Assembly (NCBI GenBank): GCA_022266195.1
Contig: WHVY01000004.1
Coordinates: forward strand, 7,581,501 to 7,645,500
Origin: Tetranychus cinnabarinus
Taxonomy: Eukaryota > Arthropoda > Arachnida > Trombidiformes > Tetranychidae
Length of the DNA stretch: 64,000 bases
Reading direction: 5' to 3'
Below the pieces are notes generated by a model. The model ran no database searches. It saw only the letters and a program-made list of their open reading frames with translations, and was not told where the DNA came from. The translations under genes and the position numbers were made by a program. Each line of letters starts with the position of its first letter. Positions within the stretch are counted from its first letter, which is position 1. Below, in pieces: positions 52,659-64,000 of this stretch.

Positions 52659-54096
52659 CAGAGACCTGCCAGTAATTTGGACTCACTTGAAATAGCTTAT
52701 TTACACTTATTGCACATTTTAAGCTCGAAGTTTAGCATATTTATTCATCAAAATAATTAATAAATTGGAAACCTTTATATTCAACATAATCTCTGAGGTT
52801 ACAAACATTTAAATTAACATTTAAATTAGACAAACTGACTAGCAAATCAGATAATTCATTGCTTTCAACGGTGGGTTGATTTATATTGCTATAGCCGAAA
52901 TGAGACCAGCAATTAATGATAGTTTCAACAGACACATTAGTCTAACTACTATCAATCCAATTTAGAGCATCAAAGAGGGTTAATTTTTTCACAACATCAC
53001 TAACATGGTTAGAATTAGAACAATTAGTAATTAAATGATTAACAAAAAATGACAAATATTTTGACTTGAATGAACGTATACTTCCTCCGTCTAGAGGTTG
53101 AGTTAAACATGTAGTTGATGGAGGTAATGTTATCATCGGGTAGTCATCGAAATTGACATAATGACCTTTAAAATTGTCCAAAAGTGGAACAAATTTTTTA
53201 TTTTCATCCAAAAGGGAAATATGCCATATATCTAACCACTGGGAAAATTTTTCTTTGGTCATCCAAGAATTTTGTTGAGAAGTATAAATTAAATTAAATT
53301 CATTTAGACAACCAGCAGAAAAACAACGATGTTTAACCGATTTACCAATGACCAAAGGAGGCAACTTTTCACCAGCTAAACTAACGCAAAACAGAATTGA
53401 GATTCGTTCATGGAAAATTTTATCTCCTACATGAGGTGTTTTTCCAACAAAATAAGTTTTAGATGGAACTCGTCTCCAAAATAAGCCAGTCTCATCACAG
53501 TTATAAATAAATTGTTTATCCCAACGTAATAACAATCTTGGTATATTTTCGTTTCTCTGTACCTCTGAACAACCTCTTTATTGACCGAATTTTTCTCGCC
53601 CCTCAAAGTTCCTAGTTTGCAATTAACTCTTTTCTTGAAACATGACCACCATTTCCATGAAGTCCATCGAGTGACACACGTCCTATTTCAATGGCCAATT
53701 GTGCTGCCTTTTCTCTAATTATGGTTGCTGACAGAGGAATACCTGAATCCTGGCACTTCATTATGAATGAATTATTACTCAGCTTGAAATTGATGGAACA
53801 AAAAAATCTCCCCTCGATCTCTTCGCTAATCCATTCGTCTCCGCCTCAAAATCTCTTCTCTATTTTCAATTGTGTTGAAAACAGTAGAGCGACATACTTT
53901 ATATTTCGACTGAAGGTCAATTGAATTAGAACCATTCACATAATCATTAATTAGATTTTCTTTTTCATAAATTAACAAAAAACTTCTAGGCATTATTAAC
54001 ATTAGAATATTTTATTCACTAAAATGTAAACGAAGCAAAGTAACAATATTTCAGGGACTGTCTCAAAATTTAGTCCAAATTACTGGCAGGTCTCTG
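52659..54096 (-). mobile_element. Tigger/pogo-type DNA transposon, inactivated
   Basis: The 1438-bp element has inverted repeats starting CAGAGACCTGCCAGTAATTT at both ends and TA duplications (52657-52658 and 54097-54098). It contains a decayed minus-strand transposase. Confidence 0.85.
52741..53993 (-). pseudogene. Tigger/pogo transposase remnant
   Basis: From an ATG at 53993 there is a helix-turn-helix domain, a CENP-B-like HTH segment (SGIPLSATIIREKAAQLAIE) and a DDE domain with YNCDETGLFW, VPLLDNFKGH and LTQPLDGGSIRSF (the three catalytic Asp). Stops occur near 53815 and 53630, with frame changes, and an in-frame TAG at 52944-52942 precedes the C-terminal 64 codons. It once cut and pasted the surrounding element; it cannot be functional now. 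Confidence 0.85.
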
Positions 54097-54293
54097 TATG
54101 TCAAACTTTTCTTTCGCGGCTGTACAATTTGCAATTTTAAAATGAAAAAGACCGATGTACGTGTGTGTGAAATTTAGACTTTATTTCCACAAAGACTGCT
54201 TAAATAAACGCAATGAAGTATATTTTATTTGTGGTGATTGCCAATCAATATTTCTAAAAGAATAATTTAATGTAACATGGTTGAAAAATCAAT

Positions 54294-54611
54294 TTAAAAA
54301 ATAACTTTGTAAGGTTTACGATTTGCTTTTGCAGGCGGCAATTTGCATTCTTTCAGAACACACAGAGTCTTTGTCTTTTGTCCTTTGAAATCTCGTTCCG
54401 TAACATCTTTTCTTTGCCTTATAGTTTGGTTACAATATGGGCAACCCCATTTATAATTAAATCCTTTTTCGTTTGTTTTAGCTTGTTTCAATAGCTCACT
54501 TACAGTAGGCACATCTTTGTCTCTTTCTGTGATCTTAATCTCATCCCCTTGAATACAAATATACTCAATTTTCTCATAATATTTTGTATCACCAGCCCAT
54601 ATTTTTGTCCA
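54294..54611 (-). pseudogene. Unrecognised ORF fragment with CxxC pair
   Basis: About 105 codons open without an ATG at the 5' end; a TGA directly precedes it. A CPYCNQTIRQRKD segment and a later LCVLKEC suggest a zinc-binding fold. It sits among transposon debris and is probably a fragment of a mobile or degraded gene. Confidence 0.3.
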
Positions 54612-54794
54612 TCAATAATGCTATCTTAATTACATTCTATGGGAAAATCCACTCGATACCAAACACTTTGCTGAAAAATAAAAAGATATGTATTAATTGT
54701 TTGTACTTTTTGTTATAAAGGAGTATGTGTAAAAAATCTGACTTTCGAGTTGCTTGCTGGAACCAAAACTCGAAACACCGAAATCCTTTTTTGT

Positions 54795-55256
54795 TCAGTT
54801 GAGGAATAGATAAATCTTCAAAGAATTCTTAGTAAACTTCGGCGTTAGCGTTTCGACAAAAAAATATGGACCAATAAAACCGACAGAACTTAAAGCTGGC
54901 CAAACATAAACTGAAACAGTATGTGCTAACAATGGGTTGATTTCTCGTTCTGGTTTGTTGATTGACCAAATTTGGTTGTTTTGTCTGTTTACCCTTCCTG
55001 TTAATGCACAGATTTTTTCATCACTGAACCCGATTTCGGAAAGATTGCGGATTCCGATTCTCATCAGCTTCTTCACTCGAACACCGAAGCTGAACCTTCC
55101 AAGAATGTGATTGTCAGTTAACAATTGACCTTCAATCGGTCTGTATGAAAAAAAATGATTTTTCTTGAAAACATGATGAACTGATCGATAGTTACACTCA
55201 ACGATAGCTGCAGCTTTTCTAAGAGACACTTCATGATCAACAGTTACAAGTTCCAT
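54795..55256 (-). pseudogene. Tc1/IS630-like transposase fragment (N-terminal and middle part)
   Basis: 153 codons. An HTH-like start is followed by IGFSDEKICALTGRVNRQNN, which carries the first catalytic Asp of the DDE/D domain, then VSVYVWPALSSVGFIGPYFF. The second and third catalytic residues are missing because the frame ends early. Confidence 0.7.
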
Positions 55257-55553
55257 AATTTATAAACCTTTCAACCTTTTATTATCCTCTTTTCCTTCCT
55301 TCGTTTAATTGTGTCTGTTGTCTGATATTTATCAGTCAAATGCACCATGAATAGACATCGTTGGTAAGCCTTCTGATTCCAACTCCTGGTTGACTCTTCG
55401 CACTCTATCAGTATCAGTGAAAAATAGCCGAATGTTGAGGAGATAAAGTGTGAAAATCCTCGGTAAGTATCCTAGTTATTCATTTCAATTACTCACTAAT
55501 ATTCACCTAACGTATGTGAAGTAAAAATAGAAATGATTTCAAACTCTTATAAC

Positions 55554-55770
55554 TCAGAAAATAAGCATCACTTCGGATTTAACATTTTCAATTAATAAAT
55601 TAGTGAAGTAAATTGGATCGTATTTTCTAAGAACATTTCTGTTCCTATTAATTAAATCCTTTTTGCATTTCGACAACCAACCATCTGAATAGACTTTGCA
55701 TTTAAGATTTGCCCAAAAATCTTCAATGGGTCTTAATTGTGGACAATTAGGTGGGTTATCGTCCTTTTTT
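55554..55770 (-). pseudogene. Tc1/IS630-like transposase fragment (C-terminal part)
   Basis: The frame NPPNCPQLRPIEDFWANLKC is the typical end of a Tc1-like DDE domain with its last catalytic acid in PIED. It lies 5' of the N-terminal fragment on the same strand, the wrong order for one gene, so it derives from another copy or a rearranged one. Confidence 0.7.
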
Positions 55771-56565
55771 ACATAGTTGCCACTGGCGCGAGCGATGTTC
55801 GAGTGTAGTGACAGCTCGCTAGATCAGGCCAAAAGAGTATTTTTTCGTTTTTATGTAACTTCATTTTGCTTCAACTTCAACATCTTGAGTTCTGGTGCAG
55901 ATATTGCCCTGATTTTTCATATTTATACTCTGAATACCCTAAAGAACATATTGTAAGGGTCATTCTTAGAAACGACCATAACGAGGACTCCTTGAAAGTT
56001 CCTGATTGTTTGGTGCTGTAAACACTTATTGATAGCCTTTAAAAACCTTTAAACCCTTAGTTTTGAGGGTCCTTCTTAGTAACATTATAAGCTTCTTAAG
56101 AATAAAAGATTACTTTTGTTTTGAGCCTTTGACTAACTTCTCACTTTTTAAAATTGACGCGTGACAATATGTTGAAAATTTTGAGCTAATCCAATTAGTG
56201 CATCTTAAGATAATCCAATTCAAAAATCATTTCCATTTTTACTTTACATACGTTAAAAATCACCAAAACAATAAAACAAAAAAACCAAGAAAACATGAAA
56301 AACAAAAACCAAAAACGCATTATCTTGTTTGCATTTTGCCTTTCATCCTTTACCTTCGTTATTGTGATGTTAACAATGTTATATTCCTCCCTATGTCGTA
56401 TTTCGATTGTGATTATCATAATTTAAGCTCTTAGTAACAAAATATTAATCATAATTCCATCATGAGTAATTTTGATCATGGACATGTCTCAGAATTCAAT
56501 TTTAGTGATGAAAAGTTAAATTTTGAAAAATCTTGGTAATCATGTCTTATGCTGAGGTAGTGACA
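55771..56565. other. Intergenic region
   Basis: AT-rich DNA between transposon remnants. No gene or element ends recognised. Confidence 0.5.
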
Positions 56566-56567
56566 TA

Positions 56568-57854
56568 CAAGGCATTTCAGATGTTTTTACACGATTTTGA
56601 TTAATTTTTTTGGCTTAATATCCTTTTGTGAATGGTTTTTGTTTGCTCGATATGTTTTCCCTGGTTCTTGACGATTTGTTTGATTCGTCTATTCCATGAA
56701 TCGAACACGCGTAAGATCATTTCTTGGTCTATTTTAGACCAAACATCATTCGCTGCTCGACACAAACCATTCAAAGTTGTCACCTTGCGTCGTCGAAGCA
56801 ATTGTTTGAGATAGCCAAAGCCAAAAAAGTCTAATGAACTTGCGTCCGGTGACTTTATCGGAATGTCTTCCTTCTGAATAAATGAAATTCCGAATTCTTC
56901 TGACAATTTTTCCATGAATTTTTTTGTCTGCAAAGACACATGAGAGGGCGCTGCGTCATGATGGATGAAGACTTTGTGAAGTCCTTCGGGGTAAAGTTTA
57001 GGTAACCAATCTCTGGTCATTGGTAATAAAATTTCATCACAGTAATACTGGCTATTAATTTTAACATTATTTTTCACAAATTTCAGAGGTAAAGGTCCTC
57101 TTCCGGTCAAAATACCAACTGCCATAATTTTTTTACCACCAAGTTCATGGCTCGTTATGACCTCTTGGTCTTCCATCGATTGATTCTCTTTTAAATAACA
57201 AAGGTTATTTTTTTGAGAGCAGTCTTGTAAATAAAGCCACGACTCATCGAGTGTGACTAAATATTCGTAATTATCAGGTTGCACGAAATTTTCATATAAC
57301 TTTTTTGCATTAATCTTTCGATTTTGAATTTGGCGCTGATTCAACTGATGTCCTTTGATTTTTTTGCGCGTTTTTCGTTTCAAATCTTGATGGATCACTC
57401 GATTAATTGTTGTGATTGAGCAATTAAGTTTTTTTGCCATCAAATTCTGAGTAGGAACATTTGTTCCTTCACACATTCTGTCCACACTTGAAACAACTCT
57501 TTTGTTCCTTATTGGGCGCGTTCGCTTGAACACAAATTGCTGACCGTTGTCCTTACAGTTACGAATTTTACCTTTACGGTTAATCACATTTGATATTGAT
57601 TTAATTGAAACAATGATATTTTCACTTTTTAACCTTTTTTGAATCACTGAGTATGAAAAATTTTCAGCTCGAAGAGCTAAGATTCGACCTTCGGCCAATT
57701 CACTTATAAATTTTGGCATAAATAAAATTTTTAATTAATTTTGATATCAATAGATAGAGGAGACTGTAGATCACACCACCCTCTTTGATCAAAATATCTA
57801 ACCCTTTGTTGTAGCGCCTGTTTGAATTCGTGTAAAAACATCTGAAATGCCTTG
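56568..57854 (-). mobile_element. Intact mariner-type transposon
   Basis: The 1287-bp element has inverted repeats starting CAAGGCATTTCAGATGTTTT at both ends (at least 27 bp matching) and TA duplications at 56566-56567 and 57855-57856. It encloses one uninterrupted transposase. Confidence 0.92.
56601..57719 (-). CDS. mariner-type transposase (DD36D or DD41D spacing)
   Basis: 372 residues, no internal stop. The N-terminal half holds two helix-turn-helix units (residues about 1-120, with MAKKLNCSITTINRV as the second recognition helix) and a basic linker. The catalytic domain has TLDESW (first D), FIHHDAAPSH (second D) and SPDASSLDFFGFGYLK (third). The gap from the second Asp is 36 to the Asp of SPD and 41 to the Asp of SLD; the latter suggests the DD41D (rosa/ITmD41D-like) group. 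It excises and reinserts the element at TA. With its complete frame and terminal repeats this copy could be active. Confidence 0.9.
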   Translation of the reverse strand: MPKFISELAEGRILALRAENFSYSVIQKRLKSENIIVSIKSISNVINRKGKIRNCKDNGQQFVFKRTRPIRNKRVVSSVDRMCEGTNVPTQNLMAKKLNCSITTINRVIHQDLKRKTRKKIKGHQLNQRQIQNRKINAKKLYENFVQPDNYEYLVTLDESWLYLQDCSQKNNLCYLKENQSMEDQEVITSHELGGKKIMAVGILTGRGPLPLKFVKNNVKINSQYYCDEILLPMTRDWLPKLYPEGLHKVFIHHDAAPSHVSLQTKKFMEKLSEEFGISFIQKEDIPIKSPDASSLDFFGFGYLKQLLRRRKVTTLNGLCRAANDVWSKIDQEMILRVFDSWNRRIKQIVKNQGKHIEQTKTIHKRILSQKN

Positions 57855-57856
57855 TA

Positions 57857-58552
57857 TTATTAATGAATGGTTAGTTAGATCTTGTTTATAATGAACTAAC
57901 TGGTCTACTTCAACCAACAAATTGAAGCTATACTTAAACTCAAACTTATTAGACACTCACATTCATCTTATGCATCACTTGCATGCTGGACAAAATTTTT
58001 CGTACACTAGTTTTTTTACACTTGCTTGATTCATTTGAAATTGTGGCCGTAATAAGTCTATAAGTTGTTTTAAGTGATTCATCGACAAAAAGTTTCATGA
58101 GTGTTCCAGTTCGGATAATACTTTTTCCTGTTGGGCTCAATTTCTCGTACATTGGACTTTTTGATTTCCTACTCCTTAGTAATTAACTCTATTTCACGCA
58201 ATTCACCTCACCATGTTGCGAACAGAGTTTTTCACTTGCCTCTTCTTATCGACAAAAATTTATTTTATCATAAATAAATATGATGGAATCGATAACTTTT
58301 GACATTCAAGGGTAACATTTGATGATCAATAAAATAAAGGAATTGCATTAAATCGTAGCATGAAATGATCAAAATTGAATAGTAAATGGTGGCAGTTTAT
58401 TTTTCGAGCTAGTAAAGTTATAACGCTATAAGTTATAAGGAATCAGGGTTTACATTGATATTGACGAATGACCATTGACGAATTGGGATAAATTAGATTG
58501 CTACCATTTACTCTAGTACTTTGTATGGCTCTATCTCAATCGTCCTGTTGTA
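57857..58552. other. Intergenic region
   Basis: A 67-codon minus-strand frame at 57949-58152 (YEKLSPTGKSIIRTGTLMKL) has no recognisable family or splice context and is left uncalled. The rest shows nothing. Confidence 0.4.
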
Positions 58553-58888
58553 TCATTTATTCGTTCTACCAGCAGGGGGTGGATATTTTGGACCCAATTC
58601 AGCAGAAATTTCTATACCTGCAGGAAGTTTTACATCTATGGAACGAAATAATATTTTGTTAGTTACATGCTGACCTTTCTAAATTTTAAATTATTGATTA
58701 AAAAAACACAAACTATTCCAACTTAAGCTCGCAAAAACTTCTTCGAAATGATAGTCCACACAGTTAAACTCCTTACCTGCATTTGTACCAGTGTTACCCA
58801 AGAGGTCAGATGCTGATCCAGATTGGGCCACGGCGAGAGAAACGAGAGCACTGATAAAAAGGAAATATTGCATTTTAATTAGTATCAT
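58553..58888 (-). CDS. Small secreted peptide, two exons
   Basis: Exons 58888-58777 and 58635-58553, joined through a 141-nt GT/AG intron in phase 1, give 64 residues. The N-terminus (MILIKMQYFLFISALVSLAV, cleavage probably after AVAQ) is a signal peptide; an internal ATG five codons in is an equally good start. The mature part is about 40 residues, Gly/Ser/Pro-rich, ending GPKYPPPAGRTNK. I recognise no family; a silk-associated, cuticular or salivary peptide is possible. A TATA box lies 103 nt upstream, at the edge of a MITE. Confidence 0.65.
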
Positions 58889-58989
58889 TTTAAATTATTT
58901 AAGAGTAGTTACAAGTGAACACAAAACCTTTAGTTAGAAAGTATTTAGAGATTCAAATTGTTACTGATATCTTTCCTTTAAATTCAACC

Positions 58990-58998
58990 ATTTTTATA
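58990..58998 (-). promoter_or_regulatory. TATA box overlapping a MITE target site
   Basis: TATAAAAAT on the minus strand. Its first TA (58998-58997) is the target duplication of the adjoining MITE. Confidence 0.55.
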
Positions 58999-59624
58999 CC
59001 GGGTTATTCAAAAGTCACGCTGCAACTTTTTTTGACCATAACTTCGCTCGATTTTTTAGCTTTGTAACAAGCAATGCCTCAAAATGAAGCTGAAAAGAAG
59101 AGAATTTCTCGTGTGCTGATCTTTTTTTATTTGACGCATCTTAGCGGGTTTTGGCAATACCGGCCATTGTAAGCACTATTGCTTTAAATTCATTTTATGA
59201 AGTTTTCAATGATTTTCTTCTCATTTTGTCGGTGAAATCGGTGAAAAGAACCCAAAAGCAGAGTTTTTTAGCGGTTTAGAGACAGATTTTTCGAATAGTA
59301 AATTTCCTCATTTTTGCGACCTTCATGAGACACAATTCAGCCTTACCTTTTTATAGCCCTTCTATCTAACTCTCTTGGTCCTTCAAAGGCTCATTCTAAA
59401 TTCTCCCAATGTTTCTGCATTATTCAGTACAAAAATTGGACGATTTGCAGTCGTCCGTCGGGTCATAAGGCCATTTTCAGGTCAAAGAATTTTTTTTCTA
59501 AAAACAGTTTTGAACAAAACCTCAGATAAAATAAACAATGTAGCAACAAAACTTTTCGCAAAAAATTACCTCTGAGCCAAGTTATGGTCCAAAAAAATTG
59601 TAGCGTCACTTTTGAATAACCCGG
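58999..59624. mobile_element. Mariner-like MITE
   Basis: The 626-bp element starts CCGGGTTATTCAAAAGT and ends with its complement; similarity of the inverted ends continues for about 45 bp with a few mismatches. It is flanked by TA at 58997-58998 and 59625-59626. It encodes no transposase. Confidence 0.88.
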
Positions 59625-59626
59625 TA

Positions 59627-61374
59627 CTCTGGTTTAACTTGCTCAGTTACTTTTTTCAGTCATCCGTTTACATCTGAATAAATATCATGATAATATAATA
59701 GTAAACATTCACTCGTGCAATGCAGTAAAATCTCAAGTTTTATTGATAAACACTGTAAATTCAAGGATTTTGACTAAAATAATGTGCACGATGAAGTAAC
59801 ACCTACACGTCACCTCATCAACTCATATCAGCTTATAAATTGAAAGTAGTTAAAAATTAGCTCGTGTTGCATTTCATTGAATTTATGTGGAAGTATCTTG
59901 AGCTTCACGAGGCCATTTGCCCAGGTGATCAAAATGAGTTGAGATTCAAGTGTTAATGTATCCATGAAATTGAATCAAGATTAGCAGCGTGCCTCGAGAA
60001 TTTTCAGGTTGTTTATGTTCTAGAGGTAAGCCCTCTTTATTAACTATACTTATTATGTATCAAAACAATGTTTTATTTCGAAGCGGGACCTGAAACATGG
60101 ACAGATTAAGTTCGAATACGATTCAGACAGTTTTCCCAGAAAGTGACTCATTTCACCATATTTTCTGGTTCCGCCAATCGAAAATATAAAATCTTCATTG
60201 CTTTTTTAGTGCAAATACAATTTTTCGCCATGAAATTTCGTTCCTTTTTCTTCAATTTACATTGTCAACAAATAACTAGAGTTATATTGTAATTAGATAA
60301 CAATAAAAATATAAAATTTGAATTTGCAAAGATGAAATGCTTTGAATAATAAAACAACTTAAAATATGAGACAAAAAAAACGAATTAGATCGTTGGTTAG
60401 AGTATCATTGAAATATCATAAAAATCTGCAAAATCGAGAGATTTCGATAGCTTTCAATGACACCGATAGTAATATTGATCATTTATCATATTAAAGATTT
60501 AATTTTTGCAAAATTTCAAGAAAATGGCGAAAATCCAAACAGACATTTCCAAAAGTAGATAACTGCAACAGCTTTCAGATTTAATCCAGAAAAATATCGA
60601 TAGAAATCGTTGCGAAAATATCTTTTCAACTGTCGGTTTGATTCAAACGCAGAAACACTAATCAAAAGAAGTTTTTGAGTTTCATCTTGAGTCTTATTTA
60701 ATTTTTCTTACCAGTCTCTATTATTGTGTAGCACGCCAGATCAGGATATAGTCTCGAATTTAAAGACATATTATATAATTCAAAAGCCTAATATTTTTCG
60801 GGCAACTCTCAGATGAAAATGGCAAAAATGACAAAGAAATTACAATTTTATGTTTTATTAATCCAATAGCAAGATCATTTAATTTGGATAAAATAATTGA
60901 TTTTGATAAATCATTCAAATTCGAAGTTCATTTTTCTTCAATAAGATATTTGAAGTTTTGAAACGAAAACAAAGAAACTTCATTTAAAATTTACAATTCT
61001 CATTAAACTGATTAACCTTTTCTTGAGTGTTGATTGAAATTGCTCATCAAACTGCCATAAAAGAAGCACTTAGATTATGCAAATTTCAACAATTAAATAC
61101 CCAAAACAGGTTGAAATTTTCCAACTTCTTTCGACGATCTTTACAATATTCATACTCAAATAAATGGGTTTAACTTTACTAAACAATAATTCAGATCCGT
61201 GATTTACAAGTAAAAGGAAACTTGATGTGTTGATAATAGACGAATATTTTAAGACTAATGATGAATTTCGGCAAGATTGCAAAAAAAGAATGGTGATTTT
61301 AAACAAAATAAATGAAATGCTTAGGAACCAAAGAGTTGAATTTCAACAAAAAGATTGTCAAAGTGATATACAAT
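59627..61374. other. Intergenic region
   Basis: AT-rich DNA holding the second copy of a dispersed repeat (about 60830-60935; see 12950). Plus-strand ORFs near 61227 run antisense into the kinase gene and are not supported. Confidence 0.5.
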
Positions 61375-63934
61375 TTAACTTAGAGTACAATCGATTTCCT
61401 GGTTTGGTAGACAATCCAGTAAACAAGAAACAGCTCGTACAAGGTAAGTCATTGTACCATAACATCCACTGGGTGCAGAATCGTAAAAATGTTGACAAAT
61501 ATTTGCAGTCGTTGAACAATTAACTAATTTTGGTGAATCTGGAAGGAGGGCACAACAAAGGGTGGCATCACCATTTTGTTTTCTCTGTTGAAAGGAAGGA
61601 AAGAAACAATTATTAAATTTTTCGATAAAAAATAAAGATTTAATAATTCTAACCTGGTCATCTAAGAATAGTTGATGAGCTTGATGGACAATATCTTGAA
61701 CTTTGATAAAGCCACCTAAATATCCAACAGCATTCAATTCAACCAGTAAGGTGAGTATCATTAATGCTTCAACCATGAGTTGTCTATATTCTGGTACAGG
61801 GATGCTGTTGAGAACTTCCTCGACATTCAGTGCAAATTTCAATTCTCCTGGAGTCATTTCACGAGTCAACTTCTGAGGAAGAACTTTATCTTGTATAACA
61901 ATTCCTTCACACTATAAATAAAGAAAAATAAATAAACATTGAAATTGATGAGATTATTAAAAGCAATCAGTAGTCAAAATTACCTTCTCAAGAAGTGACC
62001 AAACATTTGGATAAAAGCCTTTAGGAACTCTATTCAAGGCTCCATCCAATCTTCGTCTTCTTAGCCATTGACCTTGTCGTTCTGATTCGGTAACTTCATC
62101 TGTGATGCTAGGTTCTTTACCGATAAAATTGTCTAAATTACTTTTACGACTAAATTTGTCATTCGCAATGGATACATGACCACTCCTTGCTATAAATGAA
62201 AATGATAACAAAAAATTAAATTAGTATAAGGTTAAAAAAACTAAATGTAATAAGCTTAATTAGGTAATTAGGAAACAAACCTCCTTTGACTGAAAATTCC
62301 TTCCCACTGAGAATATGGTGCAACAACATTTTCATCTCGTAGGGACTTAAATTAAGTAAATGATCCGATGCTTCTTCACCACTACATTTTAGAGCTCTTC
62401 CAAGCTCAGAGGCACTAACTTGGATTATTAAACCAACTCGAAGTCGCAACATTTCACAGAAAAGTTGTGGCTCCGTTCTTATATACATTGCTAAGTAAAC
62501 AAGAAGTTCTTGAGATAACATGGCAGTACTTTGATCACCCCCATGAGCAGCATTAATCATTTCACGTATTTCTTTAGAAGGAAGAGGTCGAGTTATTGTT
62601 ATCTCATGATTGGGTGGCATTCCAATGGTAACTTGTTTCTGACGAACCAATAAATCAGCAACAGCCTTGGCCAAATCTTCAACTCGTTTACCTAATATAC
62701 CTGCAATATGTCGCACTAAAGCCCATTTCTTTTCTTGGCACGCTTTTTCATAAAGCTCTTTCAACAATTCTTTGACTGAGACAACATTAGGATGATTTCC
62801 AAGCTTTGTATCCCAATTTAAACCTTTATTGTAAGCTAAATAATGAAGAATGTCTCCCTGTTCTTCAAGTGATTCTGTTTCCTTGAAGAAATTAATCAAA
62901 TCTTCTCCACTGGTATTTAATTCGGTCATAGCTTTGATTCTAGATTCATTACCAGGAACATAAGCCCAATTACTTATAGTTTCGTCTTCAATCTCAGGTA
63001 CGCCCGGAGAAACAGGCGAAGATTTTTCTTCACTATTGTCACGACTAGGTGTTGTTGACACCAAAGGAGATTTATCTACTTCGTCAGCAGCAGGATGTTT
63101 ACCATCATACTCGGCTCGAAGAAGCGTCAATTCTGAAATGAAGTAATTGCAATTTTAGATTTTGTTTTCGATATTTCATTTAACAAACATTACAGATAAA
63201 TCAAAAATTACCTGGATCATATTGATCAACTATAATTGATCGGGTTCGCTTGATGATACCAGCAATTCCAGATTTTCTAGATCGGAAAACACTTTGTTTA
63301 CGCTTCATTGACGATTTAAGGTTGTGAGGTGTTTTCAAAAATGGTTTACGAAGCTCTTTCTCCAAATATTCTTTGACGCTCGAACTTAAATTATCTGGAT
63401 CTCCTTCTTCTGTATTACCCAGAAAACTGAGACTTGTTATGCATGAAGTACTTAGAAATTCATCTAATCTCCCAAATACAACCCTAGAAATTGAGGAACG
63501 TCAAAGTAAAATTAAATAACAGAAATATTCTAGATATAAAAATAAAATATGAATGAAGTTACCAACCTTGTGCCATTGATATATCCACTTTTGAGTTTTT
63601 TAATCGTTGACAATACTGAAGGAGGGATTCGTCCATTTTCTAAGTATCAAGTAAAAAAAGGATTAAATTGCTGAACAAATAATGAAATTGACATAACATT
63701 GATCAAGAAATTGAAAGAATATAAAAAAACTTTAAAAAAATAAGAACGCTTAGTGAAAAAACAACAAAAAATAAAAGACATGCATGTACCTAGAATTGAT
63801 CGGTGAAGCACAACAGAGACAGTAGGTCTACCAGGCATTCGCCAATTTCTTCGCAGAAAATGTAAGCCCGATCTAAGAATTGAGGAGCTCAATTCAGTGT
63901 CATTCACAAGGTATGAATCGTCTCGATCAAGTTG
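61375..63934 (-). CDS. Phosphorylase b kinase regulatory subunit (alpha-type), C-terminal part
   Basis: Seven exons are visible: 63934-63790, 63639-63567, 63483-63212, 63132-62281, 62189-61984, 61911-61654 and 61584-61375. They join in frame for 671 residues, and the 5' part lies beyond the window. Landmarks include LDRDDSYLVNDTELSS with WRMPGRPTVSVVLHR, RRRLDGALNRVPKGFYPNVW, LTREMTPGELKFALNVEEVL and ICQHFYDSAPSGCYGTMTYL, all highly conserved in PHKA/PHKB. The subunit restrains and, when phosphorylated, activates the kinase that turns on glycogen phosphorylase. The protein ends DCTLS; the final CTLS fits a CaaX prenylation box, as in alpha subunits. The N-terminal glucoamylase-like domain is outside the window. 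Confidence 0.95.
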
Positions 63935-64000
63935 CTAATCATGCAAAAATTAAAATGTGCAAAAATAATAAAAATTAAATCAAAGGGTATCGAAATTAAT

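Noticed and set aside
61227..61523. 98-codon plus-strand ORF
   Set aside because: Its 3' half is antisense to the last exon of the conserved phosphorylase kinase gene.

Overview
This is animal nuclear DNA: AT-rich, with spliceosomal introns bounded by GT/AG, TATA boxes and AATAAA signals, and no bacterial operons. A giant Ser/Ala/Gly fibroin-type silk gene next to arthropod-like genes (heme peroxidase, a slit-like exon, phosphorylase kinase regulatory subunit) points to a silk-spinning chelicerate. A spider mite (Tetranychidae) is my best guess, but the species is inferred, not proven.

Layout. (1) 278-1952 (-) and 50126-51764 (+) are two paralogous four-exon MFSD4-like sugar transporters. 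They form the arms of an inverted duplication that includes their upstream DNA and encloses about 47 kb. (2) 6615-12352 (+) is a seven-exon secreted animal heme peroxidase that lacks both residues that normally ester-link the heme. (3) 14804-28510 (-) is one uninterrupted silk fibroin-like gene of about 4568 codons made of about 45 tandem units, with a TATA box, signal peptide and a Cys-containing C-terminal tail. (4) 30059-47514 is a complete Polinton/Maverick (adintovirus-like) element of 17,456 bp with terminal inverted repeats starting AG and a perfect 6-bp target duplication (GTTTTC). It sits inside, and splits, a slit-like LRR exon fragment. (5) 52.6-59.6 kb is a transposon cluster: a dead Tigger/pogo element, Tc1-like fragments, an intact mariner-type element and a MITE touching the promoter of a small secreted-peptide gene. 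(6) 61375-63934 (-) is the 3' part of a phosphorylase b kinase regulatory (alpha-type) subunit that runs off the right edge.

The Polinton is the standout. It carries the standard virion and replication set: retroviral-type integrase with chromodomain, protein-primed-type PolB, packaging ATPase, adenain-like protease, double jelly-roll major capsid, penton and small conserved virion-type proteins. It also carries an unusual accessory set at its left end: a BIR-BIR-RING inhibitor of apoptosis, a two-repeat TATA-binding-protein-like protein and a PC4-like protein. Together these look like an element-encoded transcription and anti-apoptosis module, as expected of something that lived as a virus. 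PolB (one frameshift and one stop) and one small virion protein (frameshift) are broken in this copy, while integrase, capsid, protease and ATPase frames are open.
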